A stretch of DNA of 64,000 bases from Desulfomonile tiedjei. Its GTDB lineage: Bacteria > Desulfobacterota > Desulfomonilia > Desulfomonilales > Desulfomonilaceae. The notes under the pieces were generated by a model. That model had not been told where the DNA came from and did not search any database. It worked only from the letters and a program-made list of their open reading frames with translations. The stretch spans positions 186,001-250,000 of the forward strand of contig JACRDF010000015.1 in the NCBI GenBank assembly GCA_016212925.1, written 5' to 3'. Shown piece by piece: positions 8,747-17,451 of the stretch; positions within the stretch are counted from its first letter, which is position 1, and every line of letters begins with the position of its first letter. Both the position numbers and the translations under genes were made by a program.

Positions 8747-9628
8747 ATGATCCTCTTGCAAATCATAGTGAACGGCATTCTCCTGGGAGGCATTTATGCG
8801 CTTATCAGCATCGGCCTGACCCTTATCTTCGGTGTCGTGCGGGTGATCAACTTTGCACATGGGGAGTTTTTGATGCTTTCCATGTATGTGGCCTATTTCA
8901 GCTATTCCCTCCTCGGTCTGAATCCCTATGTTTCGCTGATAATCAACGTGCCTCTGATGTTCGTCCTAGGTGTCGTAACCGATCAGATCATCATACGGCC
9001 GCTGAGGAACGCCCCTTCGTATATGCAGATCTTTGCAACGGTCGGTTTATCTATTGTTCTGTTGAATTCGGCTCTGTTTTTCTTCACAGGCGATTATCAG
9101 AGCATCAATATGCCCTTTGCCAAGAAGACCCTGCTGCTCGGAGGCATTGCTATTAGTTACGCCAGGCTGGTCATCTTTTTTTCAGCGCTGGTCGTATCCG
9201 TGGGGCTTTACCTCTTCTTGCAGAAGACGGACACGGGAAAACAGATCCGGGCAATTGCCCAGGACCGAATGGCCGCTCAGTTGATGGGGATCAATCTGAA
9301 TCGGCTTTATATGGTCACCTTTGGAATTGGAAGTGCGTTGGTGGCCATTGCCGGCGGGCTGATCATGCCCGTCTACTATGTCTTTCCGTCCGTAGGGGTC
9401 TATTTCGTTCTTACGGCCTTCGTGGTGGTTGTCCTCGGCGGGATGGGCAACATGATGGGTGCCCTGATCGGAGGAATCCTCATCGGCGTGACCGACTCTT
9501 TGAGCGGTTATTACATCGACCCCTCTTTGAAAGAAGTCGTTTACTTCATTATCTTCCTGATCGTCTTGCTGGTTAAGCCGTCAGGATTGATGGGAATGGT
9601 CGGCGCAGAAGAAATGGGGATGAAATAA
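8747..9628 (+). CDS. livH: ABC transporter permease, LivH family
   Basis: 293-residue membrane permease with about eight hydrophobic segments. It opens with the LivH pattern NGILLGGIYALISIGLTLIF and has the cytoplasmic coupling region KTDTGKQIRAIAQDRMAAQLMGI. It forms the transmembrane pore together with the LivM part of the next gene. Its TAA stop overlaps the ATG of livM-livG by one base. Confidence 0.93.
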   Translation: MILLQIIVNGILLGGIYALISIGLTLIFGVVRVINFAHGEFLMLSMYVAYFSYSLLGLNPYVSLIINVPLMFVLGVVTDQIIIRPLRNAPSYMQIFATVGLSIVLLNSALFFFTGDYQSINMPFAKKTLLLGGIAISYARLVIFFSALVVSVGLYLFLQKTDTGKQIRAIAQDRMAAQLMGINLNRLYMVTFGIGSALVAIAGGLIMPVYYVFPSVGVYFVLTAFVVVVLGGMGNMMGALIGGILIGVTDSLSGYYIDPSLKEVVYFIIFLIVLLVKPSGLMGMVGAEEMGMK

Positions 9629-11457
9629 TGCCGCTTGTCAGAGGCCGATCATTGGGAAAACCCGAGGTATATGTGCCCTTGGCACTCCTAGCGGCAACGG
9701 CCGTTTTGGTGCTCCTGACGGAAAACTCGTTTTACCTGAACCTGTACTTTATGGTCTTCATGTTTGCCGGGCTTTCGGGGGCCTGGAACATCATCGGCGG
9801 GTTTGGCGGCCAGCTCTCCCTAGGTCACAGCGCTTTCTTCGGAGTCGGGGCCTACACCTCGGCCCTCTTGTTTGTAAAACTCGGTATCCCGCCCCTGATC
9901 GGAGTCTTTGCAAGCATCGCCCTGGCCCTTGTGTTGGCCCTGGTGATAGGTTTTCCGTGCTTCAGGCTCAAAGGGCCGTTCTTCACTCTGGCCACTATCG
10001 CCATTGCCGAAGCCCTTCAGCTTCTTGCCGTCTATTTTCGAGGGGTAACGGACGGGTCCGAGGGGCTTTCCATCCCGTATAAGCCTTCGCTTCTGAACCT
10101 TGCCTTTGAATCCAAGACCAATTATGCCTTGGTCGCCTTCGGTTTCATGTTGCTCGTGCTCGGGGTCTCCAGGTGGATTCAGCGCTCCAAACTCGGTTAT
10201 CACCTCGTTGCGCTCCGCGATGACGACAATGCAGCGGAATCCCTGGGCATCAGCACCAGCAGAGCAAAGATCACTGCTCTCCTTATCAGCGGAGGACTGA
10301 CCGCGCTGGGTGCAAGCCTTTTTGCTCAGTATGTGCTTTTCCTGGAACCGCACTCGGCGTTTTCCTTGAATATATCCATCAATCTGGCTCTTATCTCCAT
10401 GGTCGGAGGATTGGGCACGGTGGTAGGCCCGGCCCTCGGGGCCTTTCTGTTGATCCCTCTCCAGGAGTTCTTGAGAGGATGGATTGGCGGGGCCTACCAG
10501 GGGCTTTACTTCGTGATCTACGGAGTCGCACTGATTGGGGTGGTCATGTTTATGCCCCATGGCATTACGGCCTTCTTCACGACCCCCTACCGGCGGCTCG
10601 TCTCTCGCTTGCCGGAGTTCGGAAGCGGAGAAGCGGCAGTGGAAGGCAGCCCTGCGCCTAAAAAGGCGGATGACTTAGCCGCGGGGTTGCGCCCAACCCG
10701 AATGCCCACAAGCGCCTCCATTCCGGTGATCGAGGCCGAAGGAGTCGCCAAGCGCTTCGGCGGTGTGCTTGCATTGCATCAGATAAGCTTTTCGGTCGAA
10801 CAGGGCCAAATTTTCGGCATTATAGGACCCAACGGCGCGGGGAAGAGTACCCTGTTCAATGTCCTGTCCGCAGTTTTTCCTCAGGACAAAGGGGTTGTCA
10901 GGTTCAAAGGCCGAGACATATCCGGGATCAACCGGCCCTATCTAGTTTGCAGGATGGGGATTGGACGGACCTTTCAGTTAGTCAAACCTTTCGAAAACAT
11001 CACCGTGTTCGAGAATGTCCTGGTAGGCGCCTTTTGCAAGGGTAGCATCAAGGCCGAGGCCGTGAGACTCGCGCACGACGTTCTCGATTTCGTAGGTATG
11101 GCCGAGAAAAAGGATTCCCTGGGGAACGCCCTGACCTTGGCGGATAAGAAGCGGCTCGAAATGGCTCGGGCCCTGGCCACCAGACCGGATGTTCTCTTAC
11201 TCGACGAAGTGATGGCCGGGCTCACTCCCACAGAGGTCAACGAAGCGATAGAACTGATCAACCGAGTTCGGAACTGCGGAATAACCGTGATAATCGTAGA
11301 ACATGTAATGCAGGCCGTAATGAGCCTTTCGGACCGGATCATGGTCATGGCGGAGGGCCTGAAGGTGATGGAAGGAACGCCTCAGGAGGTCATCAAGGAT
11401 GAACGCGTGATCAAGGCATATCTGGGAGACGGCTATGAGCTTATTAAGACTGGATAA
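9628..11457 (+). CDS. Fused ABC transporter permease/ATP-binding protein (LivM-LivG)
   Basis: A single 609-residue polypeptide joins the second permease to the first ATPase of a Liv-type importer. Residues 1 to about 325 are LivM-like and hydrophobic, with GGFGGQLSLGHSAFFGVGAY and the EAA-like loop ALRDDDNAAESLGIS. A hydrophilic linker of about 35 residues follows. Residues from about 365 to the end are LivG-like: Walker A GPNGAGKST, Q-loop GRTFQLVKPF and Walker B LLLDEVMAGLTP. The usual LSGGQ signature is weak and reads NALTLADKKRLEMA, which is typical of LivG. There is no internal stop or frameshift, so the fusion appears genuine. Confidence 0.92.
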   Translation: MPLVRGRSLGKPEVYVPLALLAATAVLVLLTENSFYLNLYFMVFMFAGLSGAWNIIGGFGGQLSLGHSAFFGVGAYTSALLFVKLGIPPLIGVFASIALALVLALVIGFPCFRLKGPFFTLATIAIAEALQLLAVYFRGVTDGSEGLSIPYKPSLLNLAFESKTNYALVAFGFMLLVLGVSRWIQRSKLGYHLVALRDDDNAAESLGISTSRAKITALLISGGLTALGASLFAQYVLFLEPHSAFSLNISINLALISMVGGLGTVVGPALGAFLLIPLQEFLRGWIGGAYQGLYFVIYGVALIGVVMFMPHGITAFFTTPYRRLVSRLPEFGSGEAAVEGSPAPKKADDLAAGLRPTRMPTSASIPVIEAEGVAKRFGGVLALHQISFSVEQGQIFGIIGPNGAGKSTLFNVLSAVFPQDKGVVRFKGRDISGINRPYLVCRMGIGRTFQLVKPFENITVFENVLVGAFCKGSIKAEAVRLAHDVLDFVGMAEKKDSLGNALTLADKKRLEMARALATRPDVLLLDEVMAGLTPTEVNEAIELINRVRNCGITVIIVEHVMQAVMSLSDRIMVMAEGLKVMEGTPQEVIKDERVIKAYLGDGYELIKTG

Positions 11458-12145
11458 AGTGACGGTGCGCTACGGTGACATGGAGGCATTGAGTGAAGTC
11501 TCCATGGAGGCCGAAGAGCATGCGATCACGAGCATTGTCGGTTCCAACGGTGCGGGTAAGTCAACCATGCTCAAGGCCATCTCCGGGCTCGTTGCCTGTC
11601 ATTCCGGAAGCATCTGTTTTGACGGCCAAGTTATCAATGCCCTGCCCTGTCACCGGCGAGTGGAGCTGGGCCTGATCCAAATCCCGGAGGGACGGCACGT
11701 CTTTCCTCACATGAGCGTCAGGGAAAACCTGGAGTTGGGTTCCATGACCCGGAGAGCAAAAAGTAAAAGACGTGAGAACCTTGGACGGGCCATGGACCTC
11801 TTCCCTCTCCTGGCCAAAAGGTCGGATCAGACAGCCGGGACCCTTAGTGGAGGCGAACAACAGATGCTCGCCATAGGACGCGGGCTTATGGCGGATCCCA
11901 GGCTTCTGATGATGGACGAGCCCTCTCTGGGCCTTGCCCCCATTATCGTCAAGGAGATATTTGGGGCCATCGCTTCCATAAATCGGTCGGGCACAACCAT
12001 CCTCCTTGTGGAACAGGACGTCAGGGCCTCGCTGGAGATCGCCGTGCAGGGGTTCGTCCTGGAGAACCGGCGGATGGTTCTATCCGGAAATGCGGGTGAG
12101 ATCTTAGCGAGCGATAAGGTCAGAAAGGCGTATCTGGGCCTCTGA
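11435..12145 (+). CDS. livF: ABC transporter ATP-binding protein, LivF family
   Basis: 236-residue second ATPase of the Liv-type importer. Walker A GSNGAGKST, signature LSGGEQQMLAIGRGLM, Walker B LLMMDEPSLGLAP and the switch His region (replaced by LLVEQD, normal for LivF) are seen. It starts inside the end of livM-livG with a 23-base overlap, which suggests coupled translation. It dimerises with the LivG domain in the cytoplasm to power import. Confidence 0.94.
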   Translation: MSLLRLDKVTVRYGDMEALSEVSMEAEEHAITSIVGSNGAGKSTMLKAISGLVACHSGSICFDGQVINALPCHRRVELGLIQIPEGRHVFPHMSVRENLELGSMTRRAKSKRRENLGRAMDLFPLLAKRSDQTAGTLSGGEQQMLAIGRGLMADPRLLMMDEPSLGLAPIIVKEIFGAIASINRSGTTILLVEQDVRASLEIAVQGFVLENRRMVLSGNAGEILASDKVRKAYLGL

Positions 12146-12247
12146 AAAGGGCTCGAAAGCGGAAGAGCGGCCAGGCACATGTGGTCCGTGATCCGTCCAC
12201 AATTTAGGCTTTGCATCCAATCAAAACCTCGAAGGAAGACGTCTCAA

Positions 12248-13990
12248 ATGAGCAAGGTAACCGATCTGATCGCCAGGTCCATTGTGGACGCAGGCATCAC
12301 CCATGTATTCATCTACCCGGGCGGCATAACCATTCCATTCATCAATGCCTTTTACGATTATAGAGACTCGGTCAGCGTGATCGTAACGAGAAACGAGCAG
12401 ACAGCCTCATGTATGGCGAACGCTTACGGCCGCATGACCGGCAAGCCCGGAGTGGTCATATGCCAGGGGCCTTACGGGATTTCCACGGCCCTATTCGGGC
12501 TTAACGAAGCGGCTCTGGGAAGCGCACCCATGGTCCTCATAACGGACATTACCGATTTCGGGGTATTCCACGCCCACGGGGTGCCTCAATCGACCTCGGG
12601 TGAATACGGGTCCCTGGATGCTCGGGGCGTCCTCAAGCTGTGCTGCAAATTCGTTTCCGCCCCTACGGCCCAGAACGATTGCGTACAGGCTGTTCAACAA
12701 GCCCTCAAACACGCTGTGACGGGCAGGCCGGGTCCCTGTGCGGTCGTTGTTAGGTCTTCCAATATCTGCGCTGACGCGGACGAAGGGTTCCTCCCAAGGC
12801 TGTTCCCTCCCAAGGCGTACAGCGTATCCGAGAAAGCGGTGGCTTCCGATTCCGCAGTAGCGAAAACCCTGGAGCTTCTGAAGGCATCCCGAAAACCTGT
12901 GATCATAGCCGGGAACGGGATCAACGTCGCGGAGGCTTATGATGAACTGCGGGACCTGGCAACAGCTCTCTCCTTGCCGGTGGTCACAACCAGCATGGGG
13001 AAGGGGGTCTTTGATGAAGACCTGCCGCAATCATTCGGCACCATCGGGTCTTTCGGCCAACCTGCCGCGAACCGAATCGTCAGCCAGGCGGATTTCCTCC
13101 TGATCGTAGGGTCACGGCTGAAACCACCGGATACGTGTTACGAGGACCCGAAGATGATCGATCCGGACCGCCAGAAGATCGTCCATGTGGACATCGACCC
13201 GGCAAACATCAACTGGACCTTCCCCGCGGCCCTGGGAATCCAGGCTGACGCGAAAAGCATGCTTTTGCAGCTTCTGGCCGCGATTCGGAAGGAAGGCCTC
13301 TCTCGCTTTGACCGCAGCCAGTGGATCGAAAAGATGCAGAAGCTAAAGCACCAGGATCACTTTGAGTCGACTCTCGAAATGGAGCCCTCGGAGCCGATCC
13401 ATCCAAAATGGCTGGCCGGACAGATCTCGAAGCACAGCCCCAAGGACACCATCGTCACCACGGACGGAGGCAACAACCGGTTCTGGATGCTCCGTTACTA
13501 CAGCGCCAAGCCGGGATGTTACTGGAGCCCCGGCGGAACGCTCTCAGTGAGTTTCGGAATTCCCGCGGCACTTACCGCAAAGCTGCTGTTTCCCGACCGC
13601 CCTGTCCTTTCGGTCGCAGGAGACGGTGGGTTCTCCATGCAGATCCATGCCCTTGCCACAGCGGTACAGTACGGCCTAGGTGTGGTTTTTGTGGTGATGA
13701 ACGACTCCCAGTTGGGCATGGTTCGCGAAGGCCAGTGGGAGAGGCCGATCGGATCGGAGTTCAACGACACGGACTATGCCGCGATCGCCAGGTCCTTCGG
13801 CTGCGAGGGCAAGCGAATAACCCGCCCGAGTGAGTTCACAAAGGCTCTGAAGTCGGCCTATGAATCGAATAGACCCTATGTCCTGGATGTGCAGATCAGC
13901 CGGGAAGAAAAGATATACGAACAGCTCTTCTCGCCATTTGCCAAGAAGAGCTTTACACGAATGAGTTCAAGAAACTGCTACTACAAGTAA
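12248..13990 (+). CDS. Thiamine-diphosphate-dependent enzyme (acetolactate synthase / 2-hydroxyacyl-CoA lyase superfamily)
   Basis: 580-residue three-domain ThDP enzyme. I chose the ATG at 12248 because it follows AAGGAAG and starts the conserved SKVTDLIARSIVDAGI segment. The catalytic Glu50 lies in VTRNEQTAS, and the cofactor-binding motif runs from GDGGF (458-462) to the Asn near 485 (VVMNDSQLGM). The fold is shared by acetolactate synthase, benzoylformate decarboxylase, oxalyl-CoA decarboxylase and 2-hydroxyacyl-CoA lyase. No small regulatory subunit or ilvC neighbour is present, so a biosynthetic role is unlikely. In this operon a C-C lyase or decarboxylase acting on a 2-hydroxy- or 2-oxoacyl intermediate is more plausible (inference). 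Confidence 0.85.
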   Translation: MSKVTDLIARSIVDAGITHVFIYPGGITIPFINAFYDYRDSVSVIVTRNEQTASCMANAYGRMTGKPGVVICQGPYGISTALFGLNEAALGSAPMVLITDITDFGVFHAHGVPQSTSGEYGSLDARGVLKLCCKFVSAPTAQNDCVQAVQQALKHAVTGRPGPCAVVVRSSNICADADEGFLPRLFPPKAYSVSEKAVASDSAVAKTLELLKASRKPVIIAGNGINVAEAYDELRDLATALSLPVVTTSMGKGVFDEDLPQSFGTIGSFGQPAANRIVSQADFLLIVGSRLKPPDTCYEDPKMIDPDRQKIVHVDIDPANINWTFPAALGIQADAKSMLLQLLAAIRKEGLSRFDRSQWIEKMQKLKHQDHFESTLEMEPSEPIHPKWLAGQISKHSPKDTIVTTDGGNNRFWMLRYYSAKPGCYWSPGGTLSVSFGIPAALTAKLLFPDRPVLSVAGDGGFSMQIHALATAVQYGLGVVFVVMNDSQLGMVREGQWERPIGSEFNDTDYAAIARSFGCEGKRITRPSEFTKALKSAYESNRPYVLDVQISREEKIYEQLFSPFAKKSFTRMSSRNCYYK

Positions 13991-14002
13991 GGTGGTGGAA
14001 TT

Positions 14003-14950
14003 ATGGTTATTGATTTCCATGCGCATTTATTCAACAGGGATTGGCTGCCGGAGAAGTTCTGGGATGGCATGACCGAAAGGACCTTAGCAGTCAAGGAAAG
14101 GGCTGGGCAGACACCCACCCGTGAAGAAGTTCAGAGGGAGTTCTCGGTTCTCTTCGACGATCCGAACGGGGACGTGCTGGTTCGCGAGATGGATGAGTCG
14201 GGTATCGCTGTTACGCAGATTATGCCGTTGGATTTGGGTCTCGAACTCGGAGAGCCTCCGGCTTCCATCGAGGAAAAAAACAGGCTTATCAGTCAGATCG
14301 TCAAACAGCATTCACCCAAGGTACAAGCCTACTTCGGGATCGATCCGCAACGGGAAGGCGGCGTAGCTCTCTTTGAGAAGGCCGTCACGGAGTGGGGTAT
14401 GACAGGCCTCAAGCTCGACCCCGCCTCTGGGTACTATCCAAACGAGCGGATCGTCTACCCTTATTACGAGAAGGCCTTGGAACTGCGAGTCCCGGTCCTG
14501 GTCCACACAGGGGCTACCATTGCGCCGTTCCGGAACAAATTCTGCGATCCTATATACCTCGACGACGTGACCCTCGATTTTCCCGATCTGACCGTCATTG
14601 CGGCGCACGTGTCCTTCGGGTGGTGGCAGCAGCTCTGTTTCATGATCAGTAGGAAAGCGAACCTGATGACGGACATCTCGGGATGGCAGCCGCTCGCGTT
14701 CCGCTCTTACGAACTATTCTGCCGGTATCTGCGAGACATGCTGGACATAGCGGGATCGCATGCATTTCTTTTTGCAACGGACGGCCCCGCATTTCGGCTT
14801 TACGGCATGGAAAACAAGAGCTATATGGAAATTATCAAGGGCTTGCCTGAACAGGCCCCGGCTGGAATTCGATTCACCTCCGAAGAGGTAGAAAAAATCC
14901 TGTACCAAAACGCCCTGAGAGTGATGGAGGCTGACAGCCGGAATAGTTGA
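14003..14950 (+). CDS. Amidohydrolase-2 family metal-dependent hydrolase/decarboxylase
   Basis: 315-residue TIM-barrel protein of the amidohydrolase superfamily (ACMSD-like group, which includes non-oxidative decarboxylases). Metal ligands are visible as HxH at residues 6-8 (DFHAHLF), His168 in VPVLVHTG, His202 in VIAAHVSFGWW and an Asp in FATDGPAF. The ATG lies 12 bases after the ThDP gene stop, so the two are co-transcribed. Relatives decarboxylate aromatic or unsaturated acids or hydrolyse lactone-like substrates. Which reaction applies cannot be read here. It is the last gene before a 400-base gap. Confidence 0.85.
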   Translation: MVIDFHAHLFNRDWLPEKFWDGMTERTLAVKERAGQTPTREEVQREFSVLFDDPNGDVLVREMDESGIAVTQIMPLDLGLELGEPPASIEEKNRLISQIVKQHSPKVQAYFGIDPQREGGVALFEKAVTEWGMTGLKLDPASGYYPNERIVYPYYEKALELRVPVLVHTGATIAPFRNKFCDPIYLDDVTLDFPDLTVIAAHVSFGWWQQLCFMISRKANLMTDISGWQPLAFRSYELFCRYLRDMLDIAGSHAFLFATDGPAFRLYGMENKSYMEIIKGLPEQAPAGIRFTSEEVEKILYQNALRVMEADSRNS

Positions 14951-15352
14951 CATACTCCGTCGTTCCGGCGAACCTCCGTGATACGTTAGTCACAACGGAG
15001 CATGAAAGCCTCGGCACTAGATTTTCACGTAAGGCCGAAATCAAGCATCCGTCACCCCGGCGGAGGCCGGGGTCCAGAGATTTTCGTGGATTCCGGGGTT
15101 CGTCGAGCTGAAGTCGGGGATTGCCGGGATTCTGCTGAATTCAGGAGCATTGACTCCCACCGTCCGTTCCCCTACAACTGGTTGCAAAACCTACACGGGA
15201 CAACAATATGTTTTGTCCTATTGTAGGGGCGGTTCGTGAACCGCCCGGAATCAGGGCGCTTCTCGAAGCGCCCCTACTGCACCACAATGGGACATAGAGG
15301 TTCCGCAGCCAGTTGTAGTAAATGAATAACTACGGTTTTGGAGGGATTACTT
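14951..15352. other. Intergenic region with hairpin-forming repeats
   Basis: About 400 bases without a convincing gene. The left part holds a GC-rich inverted repeat (around 15050-15080, CCCCGGCGGAGGCCGGGG-like) of a type seen again near 34440. The right part is the terminal-inverted-repeat element 15172-15318. An abrupt change in character relative to the coding operon marks the end of the catabolic transcription unit. Confidence 0.6.
15172..15318. repeat. MITE-like element with 21-bp terminal inverted repeats
   Basis: The ends CTACAACTGGTTGCAAAACCT (15172-15192; last base outside the core) and its near reverse complement at 15298-15318 match at 18 of 21 positions. Inside are two adjacent GC hairpins: one around 15223-15245 and one around 15253-15275 (both GGGGCG/CGCCCC type). 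There is no coding capacity. The structure fits a non-autonomous miniature transposable element or a folded intergenic repeat. Confidence 0.6.
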
Positions 15353-16330
15353 TTGACCGAACAGACAGAGGCCGGCAAAGGCCTCAGGGTAGTGGTGGCG
15401 GGAGCAGGAACCATGGGGCACGGGCTGGCCCTGCTGATGGCCAAAGCGGGACACGAGACAATTATCATGGATCTGAGCCAAGAGATCCTTGATAAAGCCG
15501 TCACATTGATCCAATCCCACCTTCTTAAGCTCTCGGAGTCGGGGCAGATGCCCGAGAGGTCTATCCCCGAGGTCATGGAACGGATACGGCCAAGCACCGG
15601 CATCGAGGCCCTATCAGAGGCGGACGTGGTGATAGAAACCATCTCTGAAGATCCGGAGGCAAAAAGGGCCTTCTACGCCAAGGCTGAAACCCTCTGTAGG
15701 CCGGACGCTATCGTGGCCAGCAACACATCCTACCTAAATGTGTTCGAACTTGCCCCGGAGTCACTTCAGCCACGGCTACTGATCAGCCATTTCTTTGCAC
15801 CACCTTATCTCATCCCGCTTGTCGAGCTTGTCCGGGGGCCGGCGACCCTTGGTGAAGTCATCGACCGCATGCGGGACATGTTGTTGGCCGCGGGCCAGAA
15901 GCCGGTCGTGCTGGATAAATTCATCCCCGGCTTCATCGTGAACAGACTTCAGCGGGCTTTGGGCCGCGAGATCTTCCATCTCATTGACCAGGGTTACGCC
16001 AAACCGGAAGAGATAGACCGGGCGGTGCTGGCCAGCCTGGGAATTCGTCTTCCCGTGCTTGGAGTCGTCCGCCGCTATGATTTTGCTGGTCTGGATTTTG
16101 CCCTCAAGGTATATTCCAATCCTTCCATAGGCTTGATGACCGAGGACAACGCACCTGCCGCGCTGAAGAAACTCGTGTCAAAAGGGCATTTGGGCGTAAA
16201 GTCGGGTAAGGGCTTTTATGATTACGGTGGAGAGGAACTTCAAGAGATTTATGAACGGCGAGACAAGTTGCTGTTACGCATGAGAGAAGTGCTCCAAGAG
16301 ATTGAGGAGGAGTTGTGGGCCTCTGACTAA
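15353..16330 (+). CDS. 3-hydroxyacyl-CoA dehydrogenase family protein
   Basis: About 325 residues. NAD-binding motif VVVAGAGTMGHGLALLMAKAG lies near the N-terminus, followed by an acidic residue ending beta-2 (IIMDLS). The catalytic surroundings ASNTSYLN and SHFFAPPYLIPLVELVRG match the 3-hydroxyacyl-CoA dehydrogenase N- and C-terminal domains, as in 3-hydroxybutyryl-CoA or L-carnitine dehydrogenases. I prefer the TTG at 15353, which is seven bases after GGAGGG, over the TTG at 15338 that overlaps this site. The next gene encodes a beta-keto acid cleavage enzyme. The dehydrogenase plus BKACE order resembles carnitine-type degradation, in which a 3-hydroxy acid is oxidised to the 3-keto acid and then cleaved. 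Confidence 0.88.
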   Translation: MTEQTEAGKGLRVVVAGAGTMGHGLALLMAKAGHETIIMDLSQEILDKAVTLIQSHLLKLSESGQMPERSIPEVMERIRPSTGIEALSEADVVIETISEDPEAKRAFYAKAETLCRPDAIVASNTSYLNVFELAPESLQPRLLISHFFAPPYLIPLVELVRGPATLGEVIDRMRDMLLAAGQKPVVLDKFIPGFIVNRLQRALGREIFHLIDQGYAKPEEIDRAVLASLGIRLPVLGVVRRYDFAGLDFALKVYSNPSIGLMTEDNAPAALKKLVSKGHLGVKSGKGFYDYGGEELQEIYERRDKLLLRMREVLQEIEEELWASD

Positions 16331-16439
16331 GCAACCCAATTTGTGGAGGCATGGGGAATAGGTTTTCGTCACCTGTTGCGTACGCCAGCCCCACTATTTC
16401 GTAAACAATAAGCTCGTCTGAAGAATTGCAGGAGAGTCT

Positions 16440-17276
16440 ATGGCAGATCCAGTGATCCTAACCGCTGCCGTTACCGGATCTTTTCCCACAAAGGAAATGA
16501 ATCCGGCCGTACCCTATACACCCAAAGAAATCGCGGATGCCGCGGTAGAGAGCTGCAAGGCCGGAGCTGCGATAGCTCATATTCACGTCAGAGATCCGGA
16601 AACAGGAGAACCGGCGTTCAAAGTTGAGCTTTTCAGAGAGGTATTGGAACGTATCCGCGAGAAGTGCGACATGATCGTAAATCTCACCACCAGCGGACTG
16701 CGTCTGGCAGGGTCGGATGTGATCATGCAGCGTCTTCAACCCGTATTTCTCAAACCCGATATCTGCTCCCTGGATTTAGGATCGATGAATTTTCACGACC
16801 GTGTGTTCAACAACCCGCCGGAATGGTCGGAAAGCGCGGCAAAATGCATGCTGGAGAATGGTGTAAAACCCGAGATAGAGGTCTTCGACACAGGCCATAT
16901 CTGGCAGGCGGCAGATCTTGTTCGGCGGGGACTGATCGACCCGCCGCCTTATTTCCAGTTGTGCATGGGCGTACAGTGGGGCATTGAAGCCTCTGCTGAA
17001 AACCTCCTCTTCATGAAGAGCAAACTGCCTGCTAATGCCCTATGGAGTGTTCTTGGGACCGGGAAGTCCCAGCTCCCCATGATTACGATGTCCCTGATCC
17101 TGGGGGGAAACGTTAGGGTCGGCTTCGAAGACAACATCTATCTGAAAAGAGGCGTCTTGGCCAAGAGCAATGCGCATTTTGTGGAGATGGCCGCGGATCT
17201 GGCTGAGCGACTTGGCAGACAGGTGGCCACACCCGCGCAGGCTCGGAAGATGCTCGGGATCAAAAAACCCGGCTAA
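16440..17276 (+). CDS. Beta-keto acid cleavage enzyme (BKACE/Kce family)
   Basis: 278-residue TIM-barrel Zn enzyme that condenses a beta-keto acid with acetyl-CoA and splits it to acetoacetate and a new CoA ester. The family prefix [16 protein letters not shown] is present, and the Zn-binding H47xH49 is in [13 protein letters not shown]. Further conserved blocks are the NLTTSG segment and the [10 protein letters not shown] segment. A strong AGGAGAG site precedes the ATG. Family members act on 3-keto-5-aminohexanoate, dehydrocarnitine and other 3-keto acids; substrate specificity is set by pocket residues that I cannot model here. The upstream dehydrogenase probably makes its substrate. Confidence 0.92.
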   Translation: MADPVILTAAVTGSFPTKEMNPAVPYTPKEIADAAVESCKAGAAIAHIHVRDPETGEPAFKVELFREVLERIREKCDMIVNLTTSGLRLAGSDVIMQRLQPVFLKPDICSLDLGSMNFHDRVFNNPPEWSESAAKCMLENGVKPEIEVFDTGHIWQAADLVRRGLIDPPPYFQLCMGVQWGIEASAENLLFMKSKLPANALWSVLGTGKSQLPMITMSLILGGNVRVGFEDNIYLKRGVLAKSNAHFVEMAADLAERLGRQVATPAQARKMLGIKKPG

Positions 17277-17282
17277 AATACC

Positions 17283-17413
<131 letters not shown>

Positions 17414-17451
17414 CTTCGCTGCGATGTTCCAAGTTTCATTGCAAATCGGTA

